Source of the DNA: Streptomyces wedmorensis
GTDB taxonomy: Bacteria > Actinomycetota > Actinomycetes > Streptomycetales > Streptomycetaceae
DNA: 64,000 nucleotides
Reading direction: 5' to 3'
Assembly: GCF_000716445.1 (NCBI RefSeq)
Contig: NZ_JNWK01000038.1
Span: forward strand, 6,200-70,199
Below, one piece after another: positions 17,788 to 27,573 of the stretch (positions within the stretch are counted from its first letter, which is position 1; each line of letters opens with the position of its first letter). Under the pieces are notes generated by a model that did no database searches, was not told the DNA's origin, and was given only the letters and a program-made list of their open reading frames with translations. Made by a program: the position numbers and the translations under genes.

Positions 17788-18419
17788 CGCCGGAGAAAGA
17801 CGATCAGGTCATCGGTCATCGAGGGGCTTTCGTGGCTCTCCACGTGCCACTCGGCGACGGCGAAACCCGAAAGCACTTCCTCGACCCATTCCTCCGCTGT
17901 CCAGATCTGCCGGAAGATGGTGTCCCGTACGAAGAGTTCCCGGTTCTTCGGCGTGTCGATGGGGACGTCGAACACGACGTGGGCGGCCACCGCGAGCTGC
18001 CGGTGAAGCGACTTGCGGATAGCGTCCCTGGACGAATAGTGCTCCATAAGGCCACCGTGGGTGATGGCGTCCACGTGCCGATCCTCTGCGAAGCCGTCGA
18101 GCCTGTCCATGTCCTGGAGCAGGAACTCGACCTCGGCGCCAGGCGCGCAGCGCCGGGCGTTGACCCGTGCCTGTTCGAGCACGGCCGGATCGTTGTCGAT
18201 GGCCGTCACGCGATATCCCCGGGTGGCCTGGGCAATCGCGTGCCGGCCGGGGCCGCACCCCAGTTCGAGCACGCGGTCTCCTTCGGACAGCAGACCCGAC
18301 AGCACGGAGAAGAACCGCTTGTTGCGCGCGATCCACTGTTCAATCTGTTCCGGCGACAGGTCCCACACCTGACGCTGGCGGAATACGGAGACCCAGTCTT
18401 CGGCTACGGTGCCCTCCAT
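17784..18419 (-). CDS. Class I SAM methyltransferase
   Basis: A 211-residue methyltransferase. Motif I is VLELGCGPGRHA (about 49-60). The acidic residue ending strand 2 is in VTAIDNDPAV, and LLQDMDRLDGF is motif II-like. ATG 18419 follows GGGAGGGAG. An upstream extension would run into the dioxygenase 3' region. Substrate unknown; the operon suggests a small amino-acid-derived molecule. Cytoplasmic. Coupled to the racemase by a four-base overlap. Confidence 0.88.
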   Translation of the reverse strand: MEGTVAEDWVSVFRQRQVWDLSPEQIEQWIARNKRFFSVLSGLLSEGDRVLELGCGPGRHAIAQATRGYRVTAIDNDPAVLEQARVNARRCAPGAEVEFLLQDMDRLDGFAEDRHVDAITHGGLMEHYSSRDAIRKSLHRQLAVAAHVVFDVPIDTPKNRELFVRDTIFRQIWTAEEWVEEVLSGFAVAEWHVESHESPSMTDDLIVFLRR

Positions 18420-18465
18420 CGGCACTCCCTCCCTATGAGCGGTGCACGTTCGGTCGGCTCGGAAC

Positions 18466-19266
18466 TCAGGGCAAGCGAGGCAGCGTTTCACGCGGTGCGG
18501 GATCGAAGTCCACGAGGAGGAGCGCACGGGCACCCGGCTCGGCCGAAGGCGACGACACCGGGGTGACCTCGTGCTCCACGGTCCGGTCATCGATGATGAG
18601 ACTGTCGAGCCGGTCCTTCATGGTGGTAACGAGGAAGGGCTGCTCGGCTCGGCCCCGGTACACACGTGACACTCCGCCTCGACAGTTCTGACGGTACATC
18701 AGGTGCATGGCGACGTAGTCGTGACCGTCGCGATGGCGTCCCTCGGGGGCGGGAAGGCGCGACCGGTCCGGTTCGGCGACCACTCGGATCATGTGCAGCC
18801 CCAGTACGTACGCCCTCCGAGATTCAGCGGCTTGAGACACGATGTCGAGATCGGTCTTGAGGAGTCCAACCATTCCGTCGGACATCAGTTCCGACTTGGG
18901 AATCGGATCGAAGAACCGCGCTTCCCCCGCGTAGAGGGGAATGACCTTTGCGGACTGCTGGAAGGAGGCATGGGGAAGAGGGGAAAGGGTCCAGTCGGTT
19001 CCGTCGGAGACCGCCTCTACGCGTCCGAATCTGCGGTACCTGTAGGGGAGTTCCGGAAGATAGGGATCAGGTGGAAGATCGAGCCACGAATCCCAGCCGG
19101 GGATGTCCGAGCTGCCCGAAAAGAGAGAGCTCGGTATAACGACTGCGCCATTCGTTCGAAGATCTCTGCCCAAGCAGGCTTCGAGAGTGGCTGGCCGACC
19201 GGAGGGCATCGTGTCGACAGGGACCACAACAGAGTTCGGTAACGCCTCCAAGATACTCCTCACCAC
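18466..19266 (-). CDS. 2OG-Fe(II) dioxygenase (IDO-like family)
   Basis: A 266-residue protein of the 2OG-Fe_Oxy_2 family (PF10014 type), which includes isoleucine and other free L-amino-acid hydroxylases. The iron ligands are visible as H178-x-D180 in EGRHRDGHDY and His232 in TVEHEVTPV. The intervening YRQNCRGGVSRVY is the typical strand-turn of the family. It leads an operon with a methyltransferase and a racemase homologue, 46 bases before the next start. I infer hydroxylation of a free amino acid as the first tailoring step. Confidence 0.82.
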   Translation of the reverse strand: MVRSILEALPNSVVVPVDTMPSGRPATLEACLGRDLRTNGAVVIPSSLFSGSSDIPGWDSWLDLPPDPYLPELPYRYRRFGRVEAVSDGTDWTLSPLPHASFQQSAKVIPLYAGEARFFDPIPKSELMSDGMVGLLKTDLDIVSQAAESRRAYVLGLHMIRVVAEPDRSRLPAPEGRHRDGHDYVAMHLMYRQNCRGGVSRVYRGRAEQPFLVTTMKDRLDSLIIDDRTVEHEVTPVSSPSAEPGARALLLVDFDPAPRETLPRLP

Positions 19267-19378
19267 TCGAATCGCTTTTGGCGTGTGCCCATGCGACTAT
19301 GAAAGTTCCCAGACGTCCCGTCAAGGGCGCTGGCGCTCGCCCCGAAACACTCTGACTTCAGCGCACATGAGACGACGC

Positions 19379-19640
19379 ATGCGCAAGATGCGCTTCCCGG
19401 CCAACCTGCTCGTGGCTGTTCGTGGGCATCCTCGCCAAACTGCACGGCCAGGGCGAGGCCGATCAGGTCGCCCGCGTCTGGGCCCATGACGAAAAGGTCC
19501 GCCACCTCTATATGACGGCCGTCACCTCCCGCGTCTGCGCCGTGGACTGGACGACCGCCGGACGGATCGCCTTCCGGGCCACCGCGTACGGCCACCACAC
19601 GGACTTCCTCGCCACCCGCTTCGCCAGGGAGGCCCTCAAC
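19379..19640 (+). pseudogene. Remnant of hypothetical plasmid-type gene
   Basis: MRKMRFPANLLVAV is followed, after a one-base shift near 19425, by VGILAKLHGQGEADQVARVW and then RVCAVDWTTAGRIAFRATAYG. The composition is gene-like in two consecutive frames but there is no intact ORF. Similar small proteins occur on Streptomyces mobile elements; the function is not known to me. Confidence 0.4.
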
Positions 19641-19717
19641 CCTCGGGACTCTGGCGCACGCTGGTGCTCCTCGGTCATGCTGCGGGAGCTGAGCCCCGTG
19701 ATCGGACGGAGTCCCGC

Positions 19718-20052
19718 ATGATCGTCTTTGAAGTCCCCGCCGGTGAGCTCGTCGACGAGCTGAACCGCCAGGCCGCCGAGGCCGGCATCACCGACGCGGC
19801 GATCGTCTCCCTGATCGGGGCCGCCGACTCCTTCACCGTCTCGACCATGCCCGAAGGCGACGCGCTCAAGGACACCATCACCAAGTACGACCTGCCCGGC
19901 GAGATGACCCGGCACCGGCGAAATCCGCAACGGCTTCGCCCACATCCACGTCGTCATGGGCGTCGAAGGCGACCGCGCCATCGGCGGACACCTCCACGAA
20001 GCGCACATCGGCACCCACTTCGCCCGCACCTGCGTCATCGCCGTCACCTGAC
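19718..20052 (+). pseudogene. PPC/DUF296-domain protein, frameshifted
   Basis: MIVFEVPAGELVDELNRQAA then ITDAAIVSLIGAADSFTVS is the N-terminal half of a PPC (DUF296) domain. A base is lost near 19905, after DLPGEMT. The other frame gives GEIRNGFAHIHVVMG and GHLHEAHIGTHFARTCVIAV, stopping at 20050-20052. The His-rich GHLHEA.IG motif is diagnostic of the domain. Only the frameshift prevents a roughly 110-residue product. Confidence 0.75.
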
Positions 20053-20236
20053 CCCGCGTTAGGGCGTACGCACTGGGCCCCGGCGCCGCCCTCCTCCGTG
20101 GGGCGCCGCCGGGGCCGCCCGCTGCCCAAGGCCCGTGCGTTCCGGGTGCCGTACCGGCCCCCGCCCGGACCCGGTCCGCGGGTTCCGGGCGGACCGCCGA
20201 GCCTGTGACCTGCGTGTGTCGGGCGGCCAGGTGGTT

Positions 20237-21222
20237 CACGCGGCCGGAGCCCGCTCGTCTTCCAGCGTGGTGAAGTCGATGTCGAGGCGGGTGTCGTAGT
20301 GCTCCGGGGTGATGCCGATCTCGTGGGTGGAGTACGCGCCGAAGCGGTTGATGTGCTCGGTCAGGTACGGCGAGATCTGGGCGAGGTCCAGCGGGTCGAT
20401 CTCCCAACGGCACGAAGTGCGTGAACAGCCCGATGTACAGGTCCGAGATGTGGTGATAGGCGATGCCGCCCACGGCCCCGTACCGCACGGAGGTCTCGGC
20501 GAGGAGGTTGTCCAGGTAGGTGTCCATGTGGGTGTCGTCGGCCGCGGCGGTGGTGGCGTTGCCCCACGCGCGGGACATGTCCAGCTTGGCGTGCGCGTTC
20601 ACCACGTCCGTCAGGGCCTCGTTCAACTTGGCGGTGGTGGTGTGCCGGCGGGCGGCCACCGACAGCTCGTGCGCGCTGACCGCGGCGATGTGCCGGGCGG
20701 CCTCGGCGAACGTCATGTTCGTGCCCTTGACGAACGTGGTGATCACGTAGCGGCCGAAGGGGTCCTTCAGTTTCGGGTCGTTGCCGGAGGCCGGCCCGAA
20801 CCGGTGCCACCACTCGATCCAGTAGGCGGTGCGGGCCACGATGCCCAGCAGTGACCGCTCCGGCATCCGCTCCTTGATCGCCTGCTCCAGCCGCTCCGCG
20901 CTCTTGCGGGGCGCCTTCGCCCGCCGCGGCTTGAGCTTGGGCACCCCGGTGTCCGGATCGATGAACAGCTCGTCGTTGTCCGGGTACCCCCCGTCCGCCT
21001 TCGCCGCCGCCTCCGTCAACCGCCCGCGCAGCAGGGACACCAGTTGGCGGCCGTCGAACGGCGACGTGTCACCCGCTCCCGCAGGCCGACCTCCACCAGG
21101 TACTCCGGCAGCTTCGCCTCCACCTGCTCCCAGGGCAGCAGCTGCTCGGACCAGTCGGCGTACTCCTTCGACCCGATCACCGCCACGTCCCCGGTACGCA
21201 GCTCATCAGCGAGGTACTGAAC
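20237..21222 (-). pseudogene. Tn3-family transposase, deleted and frameshifted
   Basis: Reverse-strand frames carry ELRTGDVAVIGSKEYADW, then SLLRGRLTEAAAKADGG, the DDE-proximal GTNMTFAEAARHIAAVSAHE and THMDTYLDNLLAETSVRYGA with IAYHHISD. After FTHFVPLG the sequence jumps to LAQISPYLTEHINRFGAYST and ends with HYDTRLDIDFTTLEDE. The central catalytic section between these blocks is missing, and frames differ near 21060 and 20410. It is a Tn4556-like Tn3 transposase relic; no resolvase or 38-bp ends were found. Confidence 0.88.
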
Positions 21223-21257
21223 TTGAATGCGTGATGTCGGTTGCTGGGGTCAGGTGG

Positions 21258-21728
21258 TCACCGCTTGTGGTTGGGGCTCCGCTTGTAAGCTCCTGGTGCC
21301 GTCTCGGTGACTTGGCGGGGCCAGGTCAGTCGGACCTGTTCCAGGCGCCCGCGGTGCTCGGCGATCCAGCCTTCCTGGGGTCGGGTTCCCAGGGCTGCCG
21401 TAAGGCGGTCCGGGTCGCTTACCTGGATCGACAGCCAGCCGTCTTCGTGCACGTGGATGCCGAGCATCAGGCCGCGGTCTCCGCCGATGCTGATCGTCTG
21501 GCCTGGTCCCAGGTTGGACAGCTCCTGCTCCCAGGAGTCCAGGTCACGCTGGAAAAGGTAAAGGTCGAGCCGGGCGTCGACGAAACTCGCGGAGACGAGC
21601 ACGTCCGCGTGCAGAACATCGTGGTCGGTCAGCACGCCCGGCTGGGACCGTCCCGTGACGCGCACGATGCAGCGGTTCCCGTCCGGATCGGCGAGGTGGA
21701 TCAGGTCCATCGGAGCGGGTTCCGTCAT
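21258..21728 (-). CDS. DUF5959 family protein
   Basis: A 156-residue protein matching the Streptomyces DUF5959 pattern: LIHLADPDGNRCIVRVTGR, GVLTDHDVLHADVLVSASFV, LDLYLFQRDLDSWEQ and the C-terminal TWPRQVTETAPGAYKRSPN. Function unknown. Cytoplasmic, no membrane segments. It is intact, although squeezed between a Tn3 relic and an IS630 element. Confidence 0.8.
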   Translation of the reverse strand: MTEPAPMDLIHLADPDGNRCIVRVTGRSQPGVLTDHDVLHADVLVSASFVDARLDLYLFQRDLDSWEQELSNLGPGQTISIGGDRGLMLGIHVHEDGWLSIQVSDPDRLTAALGTRPQEGWIAEHRGRLEQVRLTWPRQVTETAPGAYKRSPNHKR

Positions 21729-21813
21729 GAAGTTGCTCGCTTTCGTGCGCTGGTGTGGGCTGCATCGTCTCCTACCGGCGGACGAGCGACACAGTCAGGC
21801 CAGGCCTGGAGAG

Positions 21814-22877
21814 TCAGGTGCCCAGGGCCAAGCCGATGCCGGCAAGACAGCCGTCGATCACGTCCGGCCGGTACTGGAGCTGCTTGAGCCGACGCTTGAC
21901 CGCGCGGGTTATTTGGCTGAGGCTGGCGGCGGCGAGGTTGCCGATGTCGCGCTTGACCAGGGACCACACGCCCTCGGTTGGGTTGAGGTCGGGCGCGTAG
22001 GTGGGTAGCTGAACGACCGTGAGCCATTCGGCGTTCGCGTCGATGAACTCGCGCAGCGGCTTCGTCAGGTGTAGTCGGACGTTGTCCCAGACCAGCACGA
22101 TCGGCCCGCCCAGCTGGATGCGGGCCCGGACGATCAGATCACGGAAGTCACGCCAGCCGAAGCCCTTCGGCTGGTCTTTGCGCCCGGTGTACTCCCGGAC
22201 CGCATAGAACAGCCGGGTTCGCTCACCAGGCTTGTAGCAGGTCATGCCCGCCATCGACACTCGCCCGGAACCGCGGCCGCGCAGCCGCACGACCCGCGTG
22301 CAGCCCCGGCGGCCCCAGGTTCTGGCACGCGGCGGAGTCATCGGCTGCCCGGCCTCGTCTTCAAAGACGATCCAGGCCCCGCGCTCCGCCGCGATCCTTT
22401 TACCCGTGGCCAGGTCTCCTTCTTCCAGACTTCGACCGAGGTGTCGTCACGCTCGATGGCTCTCCGGGCAGGCTGTTGCCACGACCAGCCATGCCGCTTG
22501 AGCAGCAGCCATGTGCCCTCGACCGTGTACGAGACGTGGAACAGGCGACCAATCAGCGTCTTGATCCGAGCCAGGGTCCACCGTTGGTCCGGCCAGCCGT
22601 GGACGAGCGGTCCTCGCTCTAACTCCCTTTCCAGTCTGGCGATCTGTGTCTTACTGAGCCTCGGTCGGCCCGGGGATCCCTTCGACAGGACGCCGGCCTG
22701 GCCACGCTCGCGCCACTGGCGACGCCATCGCTCCACCGACCGCTCGCTAACCCGCAGCGTGGCAGCGATCTCCCGGTTCTTCTGCCCGCCCTCGAAGCGT
22801 TCCACGGCCTGCAACCGAACCCGCTCGCGCGTGGCCCTCTCGGCGTCGGTCAGCCCGCCGCCCTGCGCGTATCTCAC
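21814..22877 (-). mobile_element. IS630-family transposase, two frames (-1 shift)
   Basis: The first frame (22877 to 22338) holds the N-terminal HTH (REIAATLRVSERSVERWRRQ) and the linker up to KKETWPRVK. The second (from 22341) contains LVWDNVRLHLTK (second catalytic Asp) and LNPTEGVWSLVKRD (catalytic Glu). On the coding strand GTAAAAGGATC near 22395, slipping back one base on the A-run, joins them. The merged protein restores FEDEAGQ with the first catalytic Asp. That is the usual IS630 programmed -1 arrangement, so the element may be active. Inverted termini were not resolved; the boundaries given are those of the coding region. Confidence 0.85.
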
Positions 22878-22967
22878 AGACCTGGACTACCGGAACGGTC
22901 CTACAACCATCAGGCGAACGGCTCCGACATCACCCAATCAAGTTCAGTAGTAGAAGACCACGGCCTG

Positions 22968-23131
22968 CAAAACACGGGCGCCGAACCTGCGGCCCGTGTG
23001 CCGGCCATGACGACCCGTATGCATGCCCGCGCTGCGGCAACCCGCGTTCCTATTTGGTCCGCGGACTGTGCGACCGCTGCACCCTCCATGACGAATTGGA
23101 CGCCGTCTTCGGCGCTGATGAGGATCTCTGA
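22968..23131 (+). pseudogene. Zinc-ribbon N-terminal fragment
   Basis: The frame reads CGPCAGHDDPYACPRCGNPR then SYLVRGLCDRCTLHDELDAVFG and stops at 23129-23131. Three CxxC pairs form a double zinc ribbon. Such ribbons open a family of recombinase-like Streptomyces proteins whose C-terminal part is found, also decayed, at 24716-25936. The two pieces may once have been one gene, now split by about 1.6 kb containing the reductase gene. Confidence 0.45.
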
Positions 23132-23493
23132 AATCGGCCAGGGACGCTCTTCCCTCCACTTCGTTGCGTCTTGACGCGCGTGGGGAATGCGGGGAGTGAA
23201 GAGTGCGTGTGAGGCCCAGCGACCGAAGATCGCCGGGCCCTGTTGATCGGTGACGGTCAGGCGAAGTCCTTGCCTCCGGTGCTCACGGAGTCCACCGCCG
23301 GGAGGTGATGCTCGCAACCGACGACAGCCACCAGGCGACAGACGCACTCGTGGACCTGCCGAAGATCCCCTCCGACCTGACCACTGGCCATGGACCGGGC
23401 GTCCTGACGTTGGCCCTTCGCCCCCTTTTAGGTCTTGCTCCCCGCCCGCCGGCGCCGGCCTGGCGGCCGTCCGGACCGGCGGACGGGGCGACG
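23132..23493. other. No gene recognised
   Basis: The stretch lies between the zinc-ribbon remnant and the reductase stop. Open frames are off-pattern, and nothing regulatory stood out. Confidence 0.4.
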
Positions 23494-24099
23494 TCACGCA
23501 GGGACGCTGAGCGGCGGGTGCTCGAGCACGCGGGGCTTGTACTCGACCAGCTGGATGCGGCCGTCGAAGGTGCGGTGCTCGATCATCTCGAGGGCGACGT
23601 CCGGATAGCCGTCGTAGATGCGTTCTTCGCCCGTGGCCCCGGTGATCACTGGGAACATCACGACCCGGAAGCGGTCGACGAGTCCGGCTCGTAGCAGGGA
23701 CCGGCACAGGCTGAGGCTGCCGATCGTGCTGAGGAGCCTCGAGCCACTCGATTTCATGGCGCGGACCGCCTCGACGGCGTCGTCGCGGACGAGCGTGGAG
23801 TTGGCCCACGTCAGTGGCTCCTCGAGTGAGGAGGAGAACACCACCTTGGACGCTTGCGTGAGCTCGTCGACGGAGGCCTCTTCTTCGGGCCTGAACTCGT
23901 CTTGGCCATTCGGGACCTTGCCTGCGGCGAAGCCCGACATCAGGCGGTAGGTGTTCGCTCCCATCAGGTAGGTGGCCTCGGGCTGATCGCCGAGCCATGC
24001 GAGGTACTCCGGGCCCTCGAGGCCCCAGAACCCGGGCCATCCCTGTCCCGATGCACAGCCGTCGAGGGAGGTGATGAAGTCGACGAGAAGCTCCGACAT
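23494..24099 (-). CDS. Dihydrofolate reductase-like (RibD C-terminal) protein
   Basis: A 201-residue protein of the RibD C-terminal/DHFR superfamily. LLVDFITSLDGCASG is the N-terminal strand and loop. YLMGANTYRLM contacts nucleotide in homologues. STIGSLSLCRSLLRAGLVDRF then VVMFPVITGATGEERIYDG are the family's glycine-rich region. ATG 24099 follows AGGAAAGGA; an upstream 30-codon extension lacks homology. Probably an NADPH-dependent reductase of unknown substrate, not the housekeeping DHFR. Confidence 0.88.
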   Translation of the reverse strand: MSELLVDFITSLDGCASGQGWPGFWGLEGPEYLAWLGDQPEATYLMGANTYRLMSGFAAGKVPNGQDEFRPEEEASVDELTQASKVVFSSSLEEPLTWANSTLVRDDAVEAVRAMKSSGSRLLSTIGSLSLCRSLLRAGLVDRFRVVMFPVITGATGEERIYDGYPDVALEMIEHRTFDGRIQLVEYKPRVLEHPPLSVPA

Positions 24100-24365
24100 G
24101 GCGGTGTCCTTTCCTGGGGTGTCACGAGCTTGGACCGCCCGGGAGCCGCAAACCCATCGGCCACGCTGTGGAGTAACGAGAAAACCCATGAGGCTGCAGC
24201 CGATCAGGTCTGCGGAGCGGCACTGCTTCGGAGGGCCGAAGACCTACATGACTGCGCTATGCACGCAGTGGGGTGATGATCTCCACGCGATTGGGAACGG
24301 CGGTTTGAGTTCTGTCAAAGCCCCAGTTCAGCCCCACCCGCGAGCGGCCCACCACGCTCTACTGG

Positions 24366-24646
24366 GTGATCGGTGAGGCGTCGCTGCCCGACGTCGACAG
24401 CGGATACTTCATCCACTCACCTGCGACGACGGCGGAGCACTTCCGCGAGTACGGCCCGCTCCGATCGACGGCGAACCGATCGCGCTGGTCTTCGCCAACG
24501 GCGGCGGCCACCTGTTCGCGATCGGAGACAGCGGACAATTCTGGAAGTCCACCACGGCCTCCTGGTTTGACGACTTCGAGGTCACCGCGTCCAGCTTGCA
24601 GGAGTTCCTCGAACAGCTCGGCCGCCGGATCGCGAACCAGACCTGA
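24366..24646 (+). pseudogene. SMI1/KNR4-like protein, C-terminal remnant
   Basis: VIGEASLPDVDSGYFIHSP then TTAEHFREYGPLR is followed after a one-base loss near 24470 by IALVFANGGGHLFAIGDSG and WFDDFEVTASSLQEFLEQL. The pattern of a glycine/aspartate strand followed by the terminal FLEQL helix fits SMI1/KNR4-type immunity proteins. The N-terminus is absent. Confidence 0.55.
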
Positions 24647-24715
24647 TCATCGGCCGAGGTCAAAGGGGCTCCTACCCCAGGAAGTCAACCCACAGCTGGG
24701 GATTCGCGAGCAGGT

Positions 24716-25936
24716 GTGGGGACATCCCTGAGCAAGGGGTGGCCAATTTCAAGGAGCATCATCAGCGCCCTACCCGGCCCGCTGGCCGGCCAGTACACGC
24801 GGATGCGGACGGCTTTGGCCGAGTGCGATCAGCCGAGGACCGCGCTGAACTGGATCCGCAACTCGCTCTCCGCCCGTTTCCTGGCCGATCTCCTCGCTAC
24901 CGGCCGACCGTTGGACCACGATCACTTGGACGCCGTGGCCCAAGGCGGCGGTCGCGGGGGAGCCCAGCGCGTCGACTACCTGCGCGGCGTACTCGTCGCC
25001 TACCTGGCACTACCCGAACGTGACGAGCTCGCCGCCCGCATCGAGCACCACCTCAACCGCGTTGCGAAACGCAGCCCCGACCACGCCCTGCTCCTCCGGC
25101 CCTACGTGCGCTGGTCGCTGCTGCCCCGCGCCCGCAGGGCCGCACCACGCCCGGCCGGGTCCAAGCACCGCATCCGCTGGGCCTACACCCGGATCAACCA
25201 GGCCGCGGCGTCCCTCACCTCCATGAAGAATCAGGGACTCACGCCGGCCGGCCGATGCCACCCAGCACGAGGTCGACGCCTGGCTCGCAGGCAGCCCGAG
25301 CACCCGTTATGAGGTCCGCGACTTCCTCCGTCACCCGCCCGCCGCGGCCACAGCCACCCCCTTCTCGTCCCGCACCGACCCAAGGCCGATCCCGTCGGAA
25401 CCGACGACGACTCCCACTGGGAACTCCTTCAGCAGTGCCTGACCGACACCGACCTGCCCCTGGACGTCCGCGCCGCCGGATCCATCCTCCTGCTGTTCGG
25501 CCAGCACCTCGCACGGGTCGCTGCCCTGCCCACCACTGCGCTGAGCACGCCGAATGGCCACACGGTGCTCGTCCTGGACCGCACCCCGATCCGTCTGCCC
25601 GAACCCCTCGCCCGCCTCCTGGCCGAACTCGCGCACCAGCTCCCGCCCTCTGGCTGGGCCGCGAACTCACCCCGTCGGTGGCTCTTTCCTGGCACCCGGC
25701 CCAGCCGGCACGTCTCCGGTACCGTTCTCGCCCGGCGCCTGGCCGTCCACCACATCCCCATCCGGCCAGCCCGCACCACAGCGCTGGTCCAGCTCGCCCA
25801 GGACCTGCCGTCTGCGGTCCTCGCCCCCATGCTCGGCCTGCACGTCATGACCGCCCAGCAGTGGCGCCGCCGCGCCGCCAACGACTGGAGTGCCTACCTC
25901 GAAGCCCGCCGGTCCGGAGAGCATCCGACCGATTAG
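24716..25936 (+). pseudogene. Recombinase-like Streptomyces protein, frameshifted
   Basis: Three frames in succession encode one protein. The N-terminal part includes RTALNWIRNSLSARFLADLL then HDHLDAVAQ and YLRGVLVAYLALPERDELAA. A second block is DATQHEVDAWLAGSPSTRYE then VRDFLRH. The third runs from DVRAAGSILLLFGQHLARV to LVQLAQDLPSAVLAPMLGLH and ends with ANDWSAYLEAR. The order follows the helical integrase-like fold, but no clear R-HxxR-Y set is seen. Frames change near 25250 and 25410. Likely derived from an integrated element; see the zinc-ribbon fragment at 22968. Confidence 0.6.
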
Positions 25937-26039
25937 CGACGGTGCAGGTCGACCCCGGGTAACTGGCATGCCGCTGTCCAGGTGACGGGCCGCCACCCAG
26001 CGGGCACGAACCGGGCGGGGCCTCAGAACGGGGGATCGT

Positions 26040-26350
26040 CGTGCCAGGGGCCGTCCGGCAGCTCGGCAGCGCGGAAGGACGGTGGGTACGCCGTTGGAGG
26101 ATGTCCACAGCCTCTTCGGTGCGGCCGAGATCGATGAGGTGGCTGGCCAGGTCATGCCTGTACGTGGAGGCATGTTGCTCGAGGACGACGACAGCCTCCT
26201 CGGTGCGTCCGGCGCCGGCGAGCAGCTCGGCGATGTGCTGCGCCGCGTACGAGGTGGCGCCCTCGGGGTGGGAGCGGGCCTGTGCGGTCGCTTCGTCGAC
26301 GCCGTCGCAAGCGGCGATCAGCGGCAGCCGCATCCAGTAGAGGTCCCAGC
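26040..26350 (-). pseudogene. TPR-repeat protein fragment
   Basis: The reverse frame reads EEGWDLYWMRLPLIAACDG, then YAAQHIAELLAGAGRTEEAV and DLASHLIDLGRTEEAVDILQ. These are two TPR-like units of the kind found in long Streptomyces DEAIAVLRPHADAGD repeat proteins. The N-terminus and the end are lost. Confidence 0.6.
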
Positions 26351-26553
26351 CCTCTTCGCCACCGCGGAGTCAAGCTGTGCGTCGAGGGGACTGCCGGGCG
26401 GTTGAGGCGCGCGCGTTTCCAAGGCTGGACGTGCCCGACTGGTTCGGCGCCCCGCGTCGGCACACGTGGGAAGGTCGTTGCGTTCCGGGACGCCCGGTCG
26501 ACTGGCTCACCGGTCAGCGCGTGTGCTGGGCCTGGCCGGAGGGCAGCGTGGGG

Positions 26554-27510
26554 TCACCACCGGGTGATGAGCGGCGCGTCCGGTTCGTGCTGCCGCCAGG
26601 CTTCGGTGAGACGGGCAAGGCGGTGGGGGGCGGCGATGCCGTGCATGGTTGCGATCTTGCCGTTGATGATGTCGAACATCGTGGAGCCGACGACCTGGTC
26701 GCCAAGCACGAAGAGGATGGCGGGGGTGCCGTTGACGAGCGCGTAGTGGATGGCCGGCGTGCCACCGGCCAGTCGCCGCTTCGCGTCCGTGGGTTTGAAG
26801 CCGGCCCGTACGACGGCGGCGATGCGCTGCGGAGTGTCGTACCGCAGCAGCGTCGTGGCCAGGCCGCCGGCGCCGTCGGAGACCGCGGTCGCGTCGTCGG
26901 TGAGCAGCGCCACCAGCCGTTCGGTGCGGCCTGAGGTGGCGGCGGCGAGGAATTCCTCGATGATCCTGCGGGCGGATGCGGGGTCGACTTCGGGGCCGCC
27001 GCTGCGGGCGGCGGTGATGCGGCGCCGGGCCCGGTGGAGGTGCTGCTGGCTCGCGGACTCGGTGATGTCAAGGATCTCGGCGATCTCGGCGTGGGTGTAG
27101 GAGAACGCTTCGCGCAGGACGTAGACGGCCCGTTCGACGGGGGACAGGCGCTCCATGAGCGTCAGCAGGGCCAGGGAGACCGATTCGCGCTGCTCGAAGG
27201 TGTCGGCCGGGCCGAGCATCGGGTCGCCGTCCAGGAGCGGTTCGGGCAGCCAGGCGCCGGCGGTGCGTTCGCGGCGGGCCTGTGCCGAGCGGAGCCGGTC
27301 GAGGCACAGGTTGGTGACGACCTTGGTCAGCCATGCTTCCGGCACGTTGATCCGCTGTCGGTCGGCGCCCTGCCAGTGCAGGAACGCGTCCTGCACGGCG
27401 TCTTCGGCGTCGGTGGCGGAGCCCAGGAGCCGGTACGCCAGCGAGGCCAACCGGTTGCGGCTGGCCTCGAACCGACTGGTGTCGAAGCGGTCAATGGCGG
27501 TGCTGTCCAT
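26554..27510 (-). CDS. sigJ: ECF41-type sigma factor (SigJ-like)
   Basis: A 318-residue RNA polymerase sigma factor. Region 2 (about 14-80) includes ASLAYRLLGSATDAEDAVQD. Region 4 (about 110-168) includes LSPVERAVYVLREAFSYTHA. A C-terminal SnoaL-like extension (about 180-310) follows. WLPEP (87-91) is the hallmark linker of ECF41 sigma factors. The C-terminal DGGGK motif appears as DGAGG (212-216). No anti-sigma gene is needed for ECF41; the extension itself regulates activity. It sits downstream of an NDH-2-like oxidoreductase, the typical ECF41 partner class. Confidence 0.92.
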   Translation of the reverse strand: MDSTAIDRFDTSRFEASRNRLASLAYRLLGSATDAEDAVQDAFLHWQGADRQRINVPEAWLTKVVTNLCLDRLRSAQARRERTAGAWLPEPLLDGDPMLGPADTFEQRESVSLALLTLMERLSPVERAVYVLREAFSYTHAEIAEILDITESASQQHLHRARRRITAARSGGPEVDPASARRIIEEFLAAATSGRTERLVALLTDDATAVSDGAGGLATTLLRYDTPQRIAAVVRAGFKPTDAKRRLAGGTPAIHYALVNGTPAILFVLGDQVVGSTMFDIINGKIATMHGIAAPHRLARLTEAWRQHEPDAPLITRW

Positions 27511-27573
27511 GCGGCCACCCTAAGACGCCGATTCCTATGCTGCGGGGAGGTCCCAAGCCGGTAGGTGCTGGGG

